From positions 3,444,364-3,508,363 of the forward strand of contig NZ_AP025523.1 of NCBI RefSeq assembly GCF_027923555.1: a stretch of DNA of 64,000 nt, given 5' to 3'. A model generated the notes under the pieces. That model ran no database searches. It saw only the letters and a list, made by a program, of their open reading frames with translations, and was not told the DNA's origin. Positions 55,730-64,000 of this stretch are shown piece after piece. Position 1 is the stretch's first letter; each line of letters opens with the position of its first letter. A program made the translations under genes and the position numbers. This DNA comes from Vulcanimicrobium alpinum (GTDB lineage Bacteria; Vulcanimicrobiota; Vulcanimicrobiia; Vulcanimicrobiales; Vulcanimicrobiaceae).

Positions 55730-58143
55730 GCGCTCACAAAAAGCAGATGACTAACAGGACCAAACACCTTGACAGATTCCGGGGCGCCGAGCGGTACGAA
55801 CGCTGTCAAGAACGGGAGGGCTATCGGAATGGGTATCGCGATCGACAGCTCTCGACCCGCGTCGGATCGCTGGTCCTGCGCGTGCCGCAAACGCGCGACG
55901 GCAGCTTCTCAACCGACATCTTTGAGCGTTATCGCCGCAGCGAACAAGCCTTTGTCGTGGGCCTGATGGAGATGGTCGTCAACGGCGTCTCGACGCGGAA
56001 GGTCACGCGGATAACCGAAGGTCTGTGTGGGACGTCGTTTTCGAAGTCGACGGTCAGTCGCCTCGCGAAGGCCCTTGACGAGCCGGTCGCGGGATTCTTG
56101 AATCGTCGGCTTGATGCGGCGTACCCGTTCATCATCGTTGACGCGCTCTTTACGAAGGTGCGCACCGACAAGAGCGTCGTCAGCAAAGCGCTCCTCATCG
56201 CGAGCGGCATTCGCGCTGACGGATACCGAGAAATCCTTGGTCTTTCGATCGGCGATTCGGAGAGCTTTGCGACGTGGAACGAGTTCTTTCGCGGCCTCAA
56301 AGCACGCGGCTTGCACGGCGTCGACGTTGCCGTCTCCGACAATCACTCGGGCTTACGCGAGGCGATCGCCAAGCAATTCGTCGGCGCGACATGGCAGCGT
56401 TGCCAGTTCCACGTGATGAAGAACTTGCTCGATCACGCGCCCAAGAAAGAACGGGAAAACATAACCGCTGCAGCTCGGCTGATCTTCCTCGCAACTGATC
56501 GCAAAGAGGCCGAGCGTCGATATGCGGAATTCATGGCCCGCTTCGCAGAAACGGCGCCCAAGTCGTGCGTGTGCTTGGAAGGAGCGTTCGAAGACATGCT
56601 TGCGATCTTGCCGCTGCCGGAGAAATATCGCCGGCGACTGCGCACGAGCAACATGCAAGAGCGGCTCAATGAAGAGATTCGTCGCCGGGAGAAAGTCATT
56701 CGCATCTTCCCAAACGACGCCGCGGCGATTCGCATGGTCGGCGCGCTACTCTCCGAGCAAAACGACGAATGGTTAGGCCGAGCCTACTTCGACATGACCG
56801 AATACTTCGAATGGAAAGCAACGACGGTGGCCAAGCCGGCCGCCGTAAAACGAGACAGACGAGCAGCCTAACTAACGCGATCGACGAACCGGAATTACAG
56901 CAGATTTGGGACTTGACTGGTATCTTCCCGAACGATGCTGCCATCGTACGCCTCGTCGGTGCGCTCCTACTGGAACAGAACGACGAATGGCAACTGCAGC
57001 GGCGCTACATGCAACTCGAAGGACTCAGTGCCGTCAGCGATAATCAGCCCGCCAAGCTCTCCGCCGTGATTAACGGCTGAGCGCTACCCTCGCCGAGCCA
57101 CCGCTCGTACACCACGGCTGGGGACACGATCGACTCACGCCGATATCGCCAGAACTCCGTAAAGTGCTCCTTCATCGACCACGCGCGGCCAAGGCGTTTG
57201 TACTGGCTCCGCAAGGCGCTCAGATCACGTCGTTCGTCGCGGTCGAGATTCGCAAACGAGCGCAACCAGGAATACTTAGTCCCTTTCAATGCCGTTCGGT
57301 CGAGCGTCTTGTCACGCATCATCGCTCGACGAGTGAGATCGACGGCTTTGGTGAGATATGCCGTGATGTGGTACTTATCGAAGACGATCTTCCGTGCCGC
57401 ATCGGGCACGTGTGCTACGGTCGACTCGAAGTACGGCTGCCACATATCCATCGCGATGCCCTCAATGGCATGAAGTTGTTCGTGCGAAAGGCCGTCGTAG
57501 AAAGCGTCAATCGATTCGCGCTTGCGACCGCGACCGACCCACAGGACCTCGCCGCGGTCCAAGTCGGACACGATCGTGAAGTACCGATGCCGCTTTTTGA
57601 CGGCCTTCTCGTCGATGCCGAGATGCCGCACAAGACGTGGCAGTCGCCGCTGCTTACCGCGCTCGACCGCCCGGAGCATAATGGAATCGACTTGCTCCCA
57701 GCTGATGCCCAAGCGACGCGCGACCGCCGCGACGGACATCTCGAGTAGGAGGGCGATCGCCTAACGCTCGAAGCGCGACGTAAACTCGGTGCGACCGCTT
57801 GACCAGGAATCGCAACGGTCGTGACGCCGTGCTCGGGACAATCGATCCGGGGTACGGAGGCGTGCAAGAAAAGTTGGTCGCCGGCCAGATCGAGGTCACG
57901 CCAGACGCGCTCGCGATGATCGTGCTTGGGGCACTCCCGATCGCATTTTGGACAGCGACCCGCGCCTTGCCATTCAAGCCGAACATCGACCCGATTTCGC
58001 TCGAGATCGAGCTTTGATTCGGTCACGTCCCAAGGATCTTCGACGCGCAGCAACCCGCGGATGAATTCGGTGTCTCGCATGGCGTAGCATTACGACGGCC
58101 GACCGATTTCCTCTCGCCCGCCCACTACAAAACCGGAAGACCC

Positions 58144-58256
58144 ATTTGCATTTCGTCATGGGCATGTGATCCGTGATCGTCGCCGGCAACGCGAACAAAA
58201 TGCGCGCCGACACCGTTGCCGCCGAAACGACAGACCACTTCGCCGGGTGCCAACAT
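58144..58256 (-). pseudogene. AraC-family regulator, N-terminal part
   Basis: MLAPGEVVCRFGGNGVGAHF ... AGDDHGSHAHDEMQ, open from the ATG at 58256 (next in-frame stop at about 58319) to the ISL3 edge. Probably the start of the cupin-like sensor domain whose rest lies at 51302. Confidence 0.75.
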
Positions 58257-58343
58257 CAGATTGAAGATTCGCGTTCCGATGGTCTGGTCCCGGTTTCGTG
58301 GACACCATGATAGGCCTCAAAGCGAGGTCAGGAAAATGGTGAT

Positions 58344-58988
58344 TCATGGGAGAGGCAAGGCGATAATTTCCGCGTGAATACAAGCTGGAGGCAGTACGCC
58401 GCGTAGCTGAAGGAAGCGAACCTGTTTCGCAGGTTGCTCGGGCCCTTGACATTCGGCCGGAGCGCCGGCGATGCTCACCACAAACGACGCTGCACGTGCG
58501 AGCGCGGTGCTCTCGTTGCGCGTGTCGTTGCGGCGGCATCCCTCGGTCAGCGCATGCGGCATGCCGAGGCCGGGATTGTTGTAGCTGGCGACGTTCGAGA
58601 CGGAAATGATGTCGATATTCGGCGCGGACGAGCCGCGGCGTTCGTCGGTGATCGAGGTGAGCTGCGTGCCGTCGCGATCGTAGGCGCGGAACGTCAGCGT
58701 GCGCGGACGGAAATCCGGCGGGCACGTCTCAACCGCCGCATACGGTTCGCAATCCGCCGCGTCGGCGTGGACGAAGATCGGGCCCGTCTCGGCATACGGT
58801 CCGCCGGTGCGGAACGGGCGCTGCGCGAGCAGGATGAGCCGCGTGCCGGCCGGCGTGAGGCGAAGGCACGCCCGGCACGGGTTGCCCTCGTCGGTCGACG
58901 TCTGCACGGTCCACGCGTCGCCGTGCTCGTCGCGCAGCATATCACGCGCGCGTCGCGCGACGCTCTGGTCGATCGGAGGATAGCGCAT
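58344..58988 (-). CDS. DUF1203-like protein, chimeric C-terminus
   Basis: The first 105 or so residues match DUF1203: CRACLRLTPAGTRLILLAQRPF and GGPYAETGPIFVHAD. Function of the family is unknown; the Cys pair and conserved PYAE..PIFVH suggest a small redox or metal protein. From about 58472 downward the frame is merely the antisense of an IS3 remnant, so the natural C-terminus is lost or altered. The start at 58988 overlaps ada by 47 bases but includes the family N-terminus; the ATG at 58940 is an alternative. Confidence 0.65.
   Translation of the reverse strand: MRYPPIDQSVARRARDMLRDEHGDAWTVQTSTDEGNPCRACLRLTPAGTRLILLAQRPFRTGGPYAETGPIFVHADAADCEPYAAVETCPPDFRPRTLTFRAYDRDGTQLTSITDERRGSSAPNIDIISVSNVASYNNPGLGMPHALTEGCRRNDTRNESTALARAASFVVSIAGAPAECQGPEQPAKQVRFLQLRGVLPPACIHAEIIALPLP
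58370..58472 (+). pseudogene. IS3-type OrfA remnant
   Basis: REYKLEAVRRVAEGSEPVSQ and ALDIRPER are the N-terminal helix-turn-helix of IS3-type OrfA. A TAA replaces a sense codon just before (position near 58364), and the sequence breaks off near 58472. Different lineage from element E. Confidence 0.6.
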
Positions 58989-60069
58989 CGATCTCATCCG
59001 TCGACGATCGCACGTTCGCGCGGCGCGCGCGCTCCGCGCGCGCATCGGCTTCGCGCCGCAGCAATTCGCGTTTGCGCGCGACGCCCCAGCGATAACCGGC
59101 GGCGTCTCCGTCTTCGCGGACGACGCGATGGCACGGGATCGCGACGGCGAGCCGGTTCGCGGCGCACGCCGCGCCCACGGCCTGCGCCGCATGCGGATTC
59201 CCGATCGCGCGCGCGATCGCACCGTACGTCGCGGGCTCGCCGGGTGCCAGGCCGCGCAGCGCGTTCCACACGCGGCGCTGGAACGCCGTGCCGCGCACGT
59301 CGAGCGTGAGGTCGACCGGCACGGCGGGGTCGTCGACGAGCGCGACGACCTGCGCGAGCGTCGCAGCGAGCGCACCGTCGTCGCGCGTGCGCTCGGCGTT
59401 GGGGAACGACGCCGCGAGCTCCGCGACGAGCGCGTCGTCGTCGTCGCCGAGTTCGATCGCGCACACCCCGCGCGCGCTCGTCGCGACCAGCACGCGGCCG
59501 AGCGAACTCGGCGCGATCGCGTATGCGATCTGCTCGCCGCGACCGCCGGACCGCACGCTCCCCGGCGTCATCCCGAGCACGCCTTCGCCGTACACGCGGC
59601 TCGGCGATCCGAAGCCGGCGTCGTAGATCGCGTCGCTCACGCGCGCGCCCGCCCGCAGCCGTTCGCGCAGACGTTCGGCGCGCAGCGCGCGCGCGAACTC
59701 GCCGGGCGTCACCCCGGTGATGCGCCGGAACAGCCGCTGAAAGTGAAACCGGCTCAGCCCGACCGCGCGCGCCGCATCGCCGAGCGACGGCGGATCGTCC
59801 GACGAGAGCAGCGCCGCCGCGCGTTCGATCGTGCGCACCGCTTCGGCGTCGGGCGCGCCGTCGTCGGGCGCGCAGCGTTTGCACGCGCGGAACCCGGCGG
59901 CGCGCGCCTCCGGCGCATCGGGGAATGCGACGACATTCCGGCGCACGGGCGTGCGCGAAGGACAGCCGCTGCGGCAATAGATCCCCGTCGAGCGGACGCC
60001 GAAGCGGAAGGTGTCATCGCGCCGGCGAGCTTCGATTTGCTCCCAGCGCGCGTCGTCGATCGTTTCCAT
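58942..60069 (-). CDS. ada: Ada: methylphosphotriester/O6-methylguanine-DNA methyltransferase and regulator
   Basis: 375 residues. N-terminal Ada zinc domain (RSTGIYCRSGCPSRTP, FRACKRCAPD; four Cys, one accepts methyl from phosphotriesters). AraC-type helix-turn-helix (SLGDAARAVGLSRFHFQRLFRRITG). C-terminal methyltransferase with AIPCHRVVRE, whose Cys takes the methyl group from O6-meG. Repairs alkylation and activates its own regulon. ATG at 60069 chosen 11 codons inside a longer frame because the domain begins there. Downstream of mnmE on the same strand. Confidence 0.95.
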   Translation of the reverse strand: METIDDARWEQIEARRRDDTFRFGVRSTGIYCRSGCPSRTPVRRNVVAFPDAPEARAAGFRACKRCAPDDGAPDAEAVRTIERAAALLSSDDPPSLGDAARAVGLSRFHFQRLFRRITGVTPGEFARALRAERLRERLRAGARVSDAIYDAGFGSPSRVYGEGVLGMTPGSVRSGGRGEQIAYAIAPSSLGRVLVATSARGVCAIELGDDDDALVAELAASFPNAERTRDDGALAATLAQVVALVDDPAVPVDLTLDVRGTAFQRRVWNALRGLAPGEPATYGAIARAIGNPHAAQAVGAACAANRLAVAIPCHRVVREDGDAAGYRWGVARKRELLRREADARAERARRANVRSSTDEIDALSSDRPERRATRA

Positions 60070-60126
60070 GATCGTGTTACCGTAGCGCTCCGCGCACCGC
60101 ACGGCGTTCCGTGCGTTGCTCCGGCA

Positions 60127-61476
60127 TCACTTGCCGATGCAGAACCGGGCAAAGACCCCGTCGAGGATCGCTTCGGTTGCCGCGGCCCCGGTGATCTCGC
60201 CGAGCGCGGCGACCGCGGCGACCAGATCGGGGGCTACCAAATCGAGCGGATCGCCCCGGTCGAGCGTCGCGCGGGCCTGCGCGAGCGCGTCGCGGCCGCG
60301 TGCGACGGCCGCGGCCTGGCGCGCCGACGCGAGATGCGGCCGGCCGGGATCGGGCGCCTCGCCGCCGAGCGCCGCCGCCCCGATCGCCGCCCGCACCGCC
60401 GCGACGGTCTCCGCGGCATGCGCCGACCCCGAGAGCGCGTCCGCGTCCCTCACGTCGCGCGTCTCGAACGCGGCGCGTCCGAGATCGGCCTTGTTGAACA
60501 GCACGATCCGCGGCCGGGCGCGCGTGCGCTCCAAGATCGCGCGCGCGTCGTCGTCGAGCGGCCGCGACCCGTCGACGACGACCAGCGCCAGCGCGGCGCC
60601 CGCCAGAGCCTGCTCGGCCCGGCCGATCCCGATCCGCTCGAGCCGGTCGTCGCTCGCGCGCAGCCCCGCGGTGTCGACGATCCGCACCGCGACGCCGTCG
60701 ACGACGACCCGCTCCTCGATCACGTCGCGGGTCGTCCCCGCGATTTCAGAGACGATCGCACGCTCTTCACCGAGCAGGCCGTTGAGGAGCGAGGACTTTC
60801 CGGCGTTCGGCGGCCCCACGATCGCCAGCGCCATCCCCTCGCGCACCAGCCGACCGCGCTCCCAATCGCGTTCCAACTCCGCGAGCTGCCCGTCGATCGC
60901 GGCGACCGTCGCGGCGACGCCGGAGCGCGGCGGCTCGGGGACCTCGTCGGGATAATCGATCGAACCCGCGAGCTCTTCGAGGATCGCTCCGAGACCCGCG
61001 CGCGCGCCGCCGACCGCGTCGCGCAGCGCCCCGGCGAGATTCGCCGCCGCGGCGCGCGCCCCAGCGCGCGTCTCGGCGTCGATCATGTCGGCGACCGCTT
61101 CAGCCGCACTCAAGTCGAGCTTGCCGTTGAGGAACGCGCGCCGGGTGAACTCGCCGGGCTGGGCGGGGCGCGCGCCGGCGCGGAACAGCGCGCGCAGCGT
61201 CTCGCGCGCGACGACCGGACTCCCATGCACGTGCAGCTCGACGACGTCTTCGCCGGTCGCGGTGCGCGGCGCGTCCATCGCCAGCGCGAGCCCGCGGTCG
61301 ATCACCGCGCCGTCGAGGTCGAGGATCTCGCCGTACACCGCGGCGCGGTCGCGCAGCGGTTCGCGGCTGCGGAAGACGCGCGCGGCGATCGCGCGCGCTT
61401 CGGGGCCGCTGCAGCGCACGATCGCGATCGCACCTCGCCCGGGCGGCGTCGCGAGCGCCGCGATCGTCTCGTTCAT
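60127..61476 (-). CDS. mnmE: tRNA modification GTPase MnmE
   Basis: 449 residues. N-terminal formyl-THF-binding domain, helical domain, and inserted G domain: GPPNAGKSSLLNGL (G1), SEIAGTTRDVIEE (G2, K-loop), DTAGLR (G3), FNKADL (G4). The C-terminal CIGK is the family signature. Acts with MnmG on tRNA U34. Its usual neighbour mnmG has been separated by the island. Confidence 0.97.
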   Translation of the reverse strand: MNETIAALATPPGRGAIAIVRCSGPEARAIAARVFRSREPLRDRAAVYGEILDLDGAVIDRGLALAMDAPRTATGEDVVELHVHGSPVVARETLRALFRAGARPAQPGEFTRRAFLNGKLDLSAAEAVADMIDAETRAGARAAAANLAGALRDAVGGARAGLGAILEELAGSIDYPDEVPEPPRSGVAATVAAIDGQLAELERDWERGRLVREGMALAIVGPPNAGKSSLLNGLLGEERAIVSEIAGTTRDVIEERVVVDGVAVRIVDTAGLRASDDRLERIGIGRAEQALAGAALALVVVDGSRPLDDDARAILERTRARPRIVLFNKADLGRAAFETRDVRDADALSGSAHAAETVAAVRAAIGAAALGGEAPDPGRPHLASARQAAAVARGRDALAQARATLDRGDPLDLVAPDLVAAVAALGEITGAAATEAILDGVFARFCIGK

Positions 61477-61506
61477 CTCACCGCGCGCGGTGCGGACGGA
61501 CGGCGG

Positions 61507-62139
61507 CTACTCCGCCGCCTTCGGGTGGACGACCAGCCGCCGCTCGGGTTCGACGCCTTCGGACTCGGTGCGCACGAACGGCGAATCCGCCAGCGCCAGG
61601 TGCACGATCTTCCGTTCCGACGGCAGCATCGGTTCGAGCTTGATCGCACGGCCTTCGCGCACCACGCGTTCGAGCGTCGCGAGCGCGAGCGTTTTCAGCT
61701 GATCGGCGCGGCGCGCACGGTAGCCTTCGGCGTCGATCGTGTAATAGCGGCGGTTGTTACGCACGCCGGCGTTGATGATGTTGTTGTAGATCAGGTTGAG
61801 CGCTTCGAGCGTCTTGCCCTCACGACCGATCAGCGACGCCAGGCGCGGACCGCGCACTTCGAAGTACTCGCCTTCGCTGCGCTGGAGAAACACGATGTCG
61901 ACATCGTCGAGGCCCATCTTCGCGAGGATCTCGGCGAGCAGATCGCGCGCCGGCTTCGCGTCGTCGGGGAGCGGTGAGGGCTCGACCGGCGCCATCGGTT
62001 CACGCGGCGGTCCCGAACGCCGCGGCGGACGCCGTTCGCCGCCGCCGCTGGGAGCCGACGGAGCGCGCTTCTCAAGGGTGCGCCCTGCGCGGCGCCGCTG
62101 ACCGTGGGCGCGTCGGCGCCCGCCTTCGTAGTCGTCCAT
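61507..62139 (-). CDS. jag: Jag/KhpB RNA-binding protein
   Basis: 210 residues. Basic, disordered N-terminus; KH domain with LIGREGKTLEALNLIYNNIIN (GxxG as GREG); R3H domain with RRADQLKTLALATLERVVREGRAIKLEPMLPSERKIVHLAL. Start at the ATG at 62139 with AAGGA 5 bases away. Between yidC and mnmE as in many bacteria. Confidence 0.94.
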   Translation of the reverse strand: MDDYEGGRRRAHGQRRRAGRTLEKRAPSAPSGGGERRPPRRSGPPREPMAPVEPSPLPDDAKPARDLLAEILAKMGLDDVDIVFLQRSEGEYFEVRGPRLASLIGREGKTLEALNLIYNNIINAGVRNNRRYYTIDAEGYRARRADQLKTLALATLERVVREGRAIKLEPMLPSERKIVHLALADSPFVRTESEGVEPERRLVVHPKAAE

Positions 62140-62164
62140 CCTGTCCTTCTGGGGTTCGAGGCGC

Positions 62165-63007
62165 TTAGCGCCGGGTTCGCTTCTTCGGGCGGTACGCGCG
62201 CTTTCCGTTCCGCGCCGCGGCACCGTCGCCGCTCTTGCCGTTGGCGGCTTTCGCCTGCGCCGCCACCGCGACGGCCGGCTCCGGCGCGGCGAGGACCGCG
62301 GCACCGCTGCGGTTGCCGATTAGGCCGTGGCGCCGGAACATGACGTACTGCTGCGCGACCGTGAACACGTTGGTCGCCAGCCAGTAAATATACAGCGCCG
62401 ACGCCCAGCGGTACTTGAAGCCGAAGAACGCGATCATCGCCGGCGAGATGAACGCCATGATCTTCTGCGTCTGCGCCTGCTGCGGATCGCTCGACGGCGG
62501 GCTGCCGTAGCGCACCGTGAAGTACATCGAGATCACGTAGAGCACGAGCAGGAAGATGTCGGGCTCGGCGAGGTTGTTCGCGAACACCGACGGGAGCGCG
62601 TGCGAGATCGACGAGCCGATCCACAGCCAATGCTCGGTCTTGAACGTCTCGTTCTGCGCCTGGATCGCCCAGAAGAGCCCGATGAGGATCGGGAACTGGA
62701 TCAGCAGCGGGACGCATCCGGCCAGCGGGTTGACCTTGTGCTCTTTGTAGAGCGCCATCGTCGCGGCGTTAAGCGCCTGCGGGTCGCTCTTGTACTTGGC
62801 CTGGAGCTGCTTCATCAGCGGCTGGATCTTCTGCATCTCGGCCATCGAGCGGAATTGGATGTCCGAGAGCGGCCACATCACGACGCGCACCAAGAGCGCG
62901 AGGACGATGAGCGCCCAGCCGTAGGACGGGATCACCGCATGCAGGGCGGTGAGCATCCCGCTCAGCGCGTGGACGAGCGGGTCGAGAAAGTTCGCGGCGA
63001 GGAGCAC
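62165..63007 (-). CDS. yidC: Membrane protein insertase YidC
   Basis: 280 residues, five membrane helices and no large periplasmic domain, the short YidC/OxaA type. Substrate-groove region IVLALLVRVVMWPLS with the conserved Arg; LMKQLQAKYKSDPQAL coiled-coil hairpin; PLAGCVPLLIQFPILIGLFW. Basic C-terminal tail for ribosome contact. The GTG at 63007 follows the yidD stop closely. Confidence 0.93.
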   Translation of the reverse strand: MLLAANFLDPLVHALSGMLTALHAVIPSYGWALIVLALLVRVVMWPLSDIQFRSMAEMQKIQPLMKQLQAKYKSDPQALNAATMALYKEHKVNPLAGCVPLLIQFPILIGLFWAIQAQNETFKTEHWLWIGSSISHALPSVFANNLAEPDIFLLVLYVISMYFTVRYGSPPSSDPQQAQTQKIMAFISPAMIAFFGFKYRWASALYIYWLATNVFTVAQQYVMFRRHGLIGNRSGAAVLAAPEPAVAVAAQAKAANGKSGDGAAARNGKRAYRPKKRTRR

Positions 63008-63011
63008 GAGG

Positions 63012-63242
63012 TCAGGGGGCCTTTCCAGAGGGGACCGGGTCGTAGCCGCCCGGATGCCAGGGTCCGCACCGCGCCAGTCGTTGCAGCGCGAGGGTACCGC
63101 CGCGCAGGATCCCGTGTTTCTCGATCGCCTCCGCCGCATACTCCGAACAGGTTGGAGCAAACCGGCACGACGGGGGCAGCACGGGCGAGATGAACCGCTT
63201 ATAGAGGCGCAGCAGCCCGATCGCGGCGTCGCGGGCTCTCAT
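63012..63242 (-). CDS. yidD: Membrane protein insertion efficiency factor YidD
   Basis: 76 residues: [28 protein letters not shown] with three conserved Cys, and [14 protein letters not shown]. Overlaps the rnpA stop (ATGA). Confidence 0.96.
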   Translation of the reverse strand: MRARDAAIGLLRLYKRFISPVLPPSCRFAPTCSEYAAEAIEKHGILRGGTLALQRLARCGPWHPGGYDPVPSGKAP

Positions 63243-63562
63243 CCCGCTTGACCCAGGACCCGGCCGACTTCGGCGGCGAGGGCCTCGAACGCGAGCTCGC
63301 CGGCCCCCTTCCGGGCGATGACGACGATGTCGTGGAACGGCGGCATCCCGAGCGGATACCGGTCCAACAGCGCCTTGATGCGGCGGCGCAAGCGATTGCG
63401 CACCACCGCGATCCCGACCGCTCCGCTTACGGTGATCCCGACCCGCGTGCGACGGCGCCCGTCGGCGACGAAACAGGTCAGGAACGCGCCGGCGCGCCGA
63501 CGTCCCCGCCGGGTAACGCGGGCGAAGTCGCCGCGACGGCGGAGCGAGTCGTAGGCGCGCAC
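63239..63562 (-). CDS. rnpA: Ribonuclease P protein component
   Basis: 107 residues, basic. [15 protein letters not shown] is the RNR RNA-binding signature. GTG start five bases after rpmH. Confidence 0.95.
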   Translation of the reverse strand: MRAYDSLRRRGDFARVTRRGRRRAGAFLTCFVADGRRRTRVGITVSGAVGIAVVRNRLRRRIKALLDRYPLGMPPFHDIVVIARKGAGELAFEALAAEVGRVLGQAG

Positions 63563-63567
63563 GCGGG

Positions 63568-63702
63568 CTAGGCGGAGAGGCGGTGACGCCCCTTCTTGCG
63601 GCGCGCGGCGAGGACGCGGCGGCCGTTTTTGGTCTGCATGCGGGCGAGAAAGCCGTGGACACGCTTCCGGCGCCGGTTATGCGGCTGGTAGGTCCGCTTC
63701 AC
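63568..63702 (-). CDS. rpmH: Ribosomal protein L34
   Basis: 44 residues, too short for the ORF threshold: [20 protein letters not shown], then [24 protein letters not shown] start with AGGAGA upstream. Confidence 0.97.
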   Translation of the reverse strand: MKRTYQPHNRRRKRVHGFLARMQTKNGRRVLAARRKKGRHRLSA

Positions 63703-64000
63703 GAAAAGAGATCTCCTAGAACGTCACGGGCCCGGAGTCCGAGCCCATGCGGTGCGACACGACAGTATACCGGCCGCGTGGCGGCAAGGTCAAGGAAATC
63801 CCGTTTCTAAGAACCGTTCTCTTCTTGTCCACAGCCGGTGGACGGGGCTGTGGAAAATTCCCGTCGCGGGCGCCGGCCGAGCCCGGCCGGATGCGGACTC
63901 CTGCCGTTCCGGGAGCGTGTGTGAAACTCGTGGATACGTTCGAGAAGGCTCGATGCGGCGGGCGGGTTATCCCTGTGGAAAAGTGGACAGAACGGGGGAT
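63703..64000. other. Gene-free region upstream of rpmH with DnaA boxes, likely part of oriC
   Basis: Contains TTGTCCACA (63825-63833), TTTTCCACA on the minus strand at 63849-63857 and again at 63974-63982, and a weak TTATCCCTG (63967-63975). rpmH is next to dnaA and oriC in many bacteria. No gene seen; it should also contain the rpmH promoter (minus strand). Confidence 0.65.

Larger units (their letters stand above)
54161..55781 (+). mobile_element. IS3-family element E, copy E2 (inside A9)
   Basis: 1621 bp, flanked by GGGC (54157-54160, 55782-55785). DnaA boxes as in E1: 54234-54242, 54252-54260 and 55689-55697. Innermost layer of the nest. Confidence 0.93.
53929..56918 (+). mobile_element. 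IS256-family element A, copy A9 (inside B4, host of E2)
   Basis: Flanked by GGTATCTT (53921-53928, 56919-56926). Transposase pieces 54029-54160 and 55786-56871; 1365 bp without E2 and its duplication. Confidence 0.93.
51594..57131 (+). mobile_element. IS256-family element B, copy B4 (inside G2; host of C5 and A9)
   Basis: Flanked by GACTCACG (51586-51593, 57132-57139). Transposase pieces 51711-52385, 53558-53928 and 56927-57080 rejoin without C5 and A9. Confidence 0.93.
51303..58143 (-). mobile_element. ISL3-family element G, copy G2 (host of B4)
   Basis: Flanked by ATTTGCAT (51295-51302, 58144-58151). Own sequence 51303-51593 and 57140-58143, about 1295 bp. Besides the interruption there is a one-base deletion near 57808 (CCAGGAAT instead of CCAGGGAAT), so the transposase is also frameshifted. 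Confidence 0.92.

Noticed and set aside
58341..58380. DUF1203 frame extended to its stop at 58344 as a natural C-terminus
   Set aside because: The last part is the exact antisense of an IS3 OrfA remnant, so it is a fusion by accident, noted in the feature.
59128..61977. A 949-codon open frame on the plus strand
   Set aside because: Antisense of ada, mnmE and jag, all strongly supported on the minus strand.

Overview
High-GC bacterial chromosome segment next to the replication origin. The right end carries the conserved leftward run rpmH-rnpA-yidD-yidC-jag(khpB)-mnmE (63.7 to 60.1 kb). The left part carries mnmG-rsmG, a CCA-adding/poly(A) polymerase-type gene, and parA-parB (10.2 to 4.3 kb), all on the same strand, with two parS-like palindromes at 7.45 and 7.52 kb. 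In most bacteria mnmE and mnmG are adjacent. Here about 50 kb lies between them: ada, a DUF1203-like gene, a broken ferredoxin/metallo-beta-lactamase gene, and a large mobile-element-rich island. Left of parB are two exported proteins, thiE-thiD, a zinc-ribbon protein and the 3' part of trpS. GC content, frequent GTG/TTG starts and gene content fit a deep-branching high-GC phylum (Eremiobacterota/WPS-2-like is my guess, not demonstrated).

The island is dominated by two things. First, a fluoride-response gene set. I find five complete or near-complete fluoride (crcB-type) riboswitches and one truncated one by their conserved core (GGCGATG..G...CGCC, AACCGC.., GGCTGATGA..CC). They precede: a six-gene hydrogenase-4/complex-I-like membrane complex plus a universal stress protein (13.9 to 21.6 kb); a truncated NUDIX gene (21.7 kb); a lost gene (25.0 kb); a cyclopropane-fatty-acid synthase (30.1 kb, minus strand); DUF190-crcB-MFS (30.4 to 32.5 kb); and an MlaF-like ABC ATPase followed by a hypothetical protein and a DUF190 protein (39.5 to 42.5 kb). 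Three DUF190 paralogues occur. In the membrane complex all four Ni-ligand cysteines of the large subunit and all four cluster-ligand cysteines of the small subunit are replaced, while the charged residues of the antiporter-like subunits remain. It therefore looks like an ion-translocating module that has lost its redox centre and is expressed in response to fluoride.

Second, the island has been heavily invaded by insertion sequences: nine copies of an IS256-family element (A), four of another IS256-family element (B), one interrupted third IS256-type element (F), five IS481-family copies (C), two IS5-like (D), two IS3-family (E), two ISL3-family (G), and remnants of IS110 and IS3. Target-site duplications let the order of insertions be read. 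Element F at 42.6-49.3 kb contains A6, which contains B3 (itself containing A7) and A8. ISL3 copy G2, sitting in an araC gene at 51.3-58.1 kb, contains B4, which contains C5 and A9, and A9 contains E2. Exchanged 7-bp duplications at IS481 copies C2 and C4 show that the 12 kb between them (24.5-36.5 kb) has been inverted by recombination. Several fluoride-island genes (NUDIX, CFA synthase, ABC ATPase, one lost riboswitch target, two truncated small genes) have been broken by these events.

The likely joint role of the non-mobile island genes is fluoride defence: F- export by CrcB, ion-gradient adjustment by the complex-I-like module, membrane modification by CFA synthase and the lipid-type ABC ATPase, and signalling or stress proteins (DUF190, UspA). 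Only the CrcB role and the riboswitch ligand rest on established family knowledge; the rest is inference.
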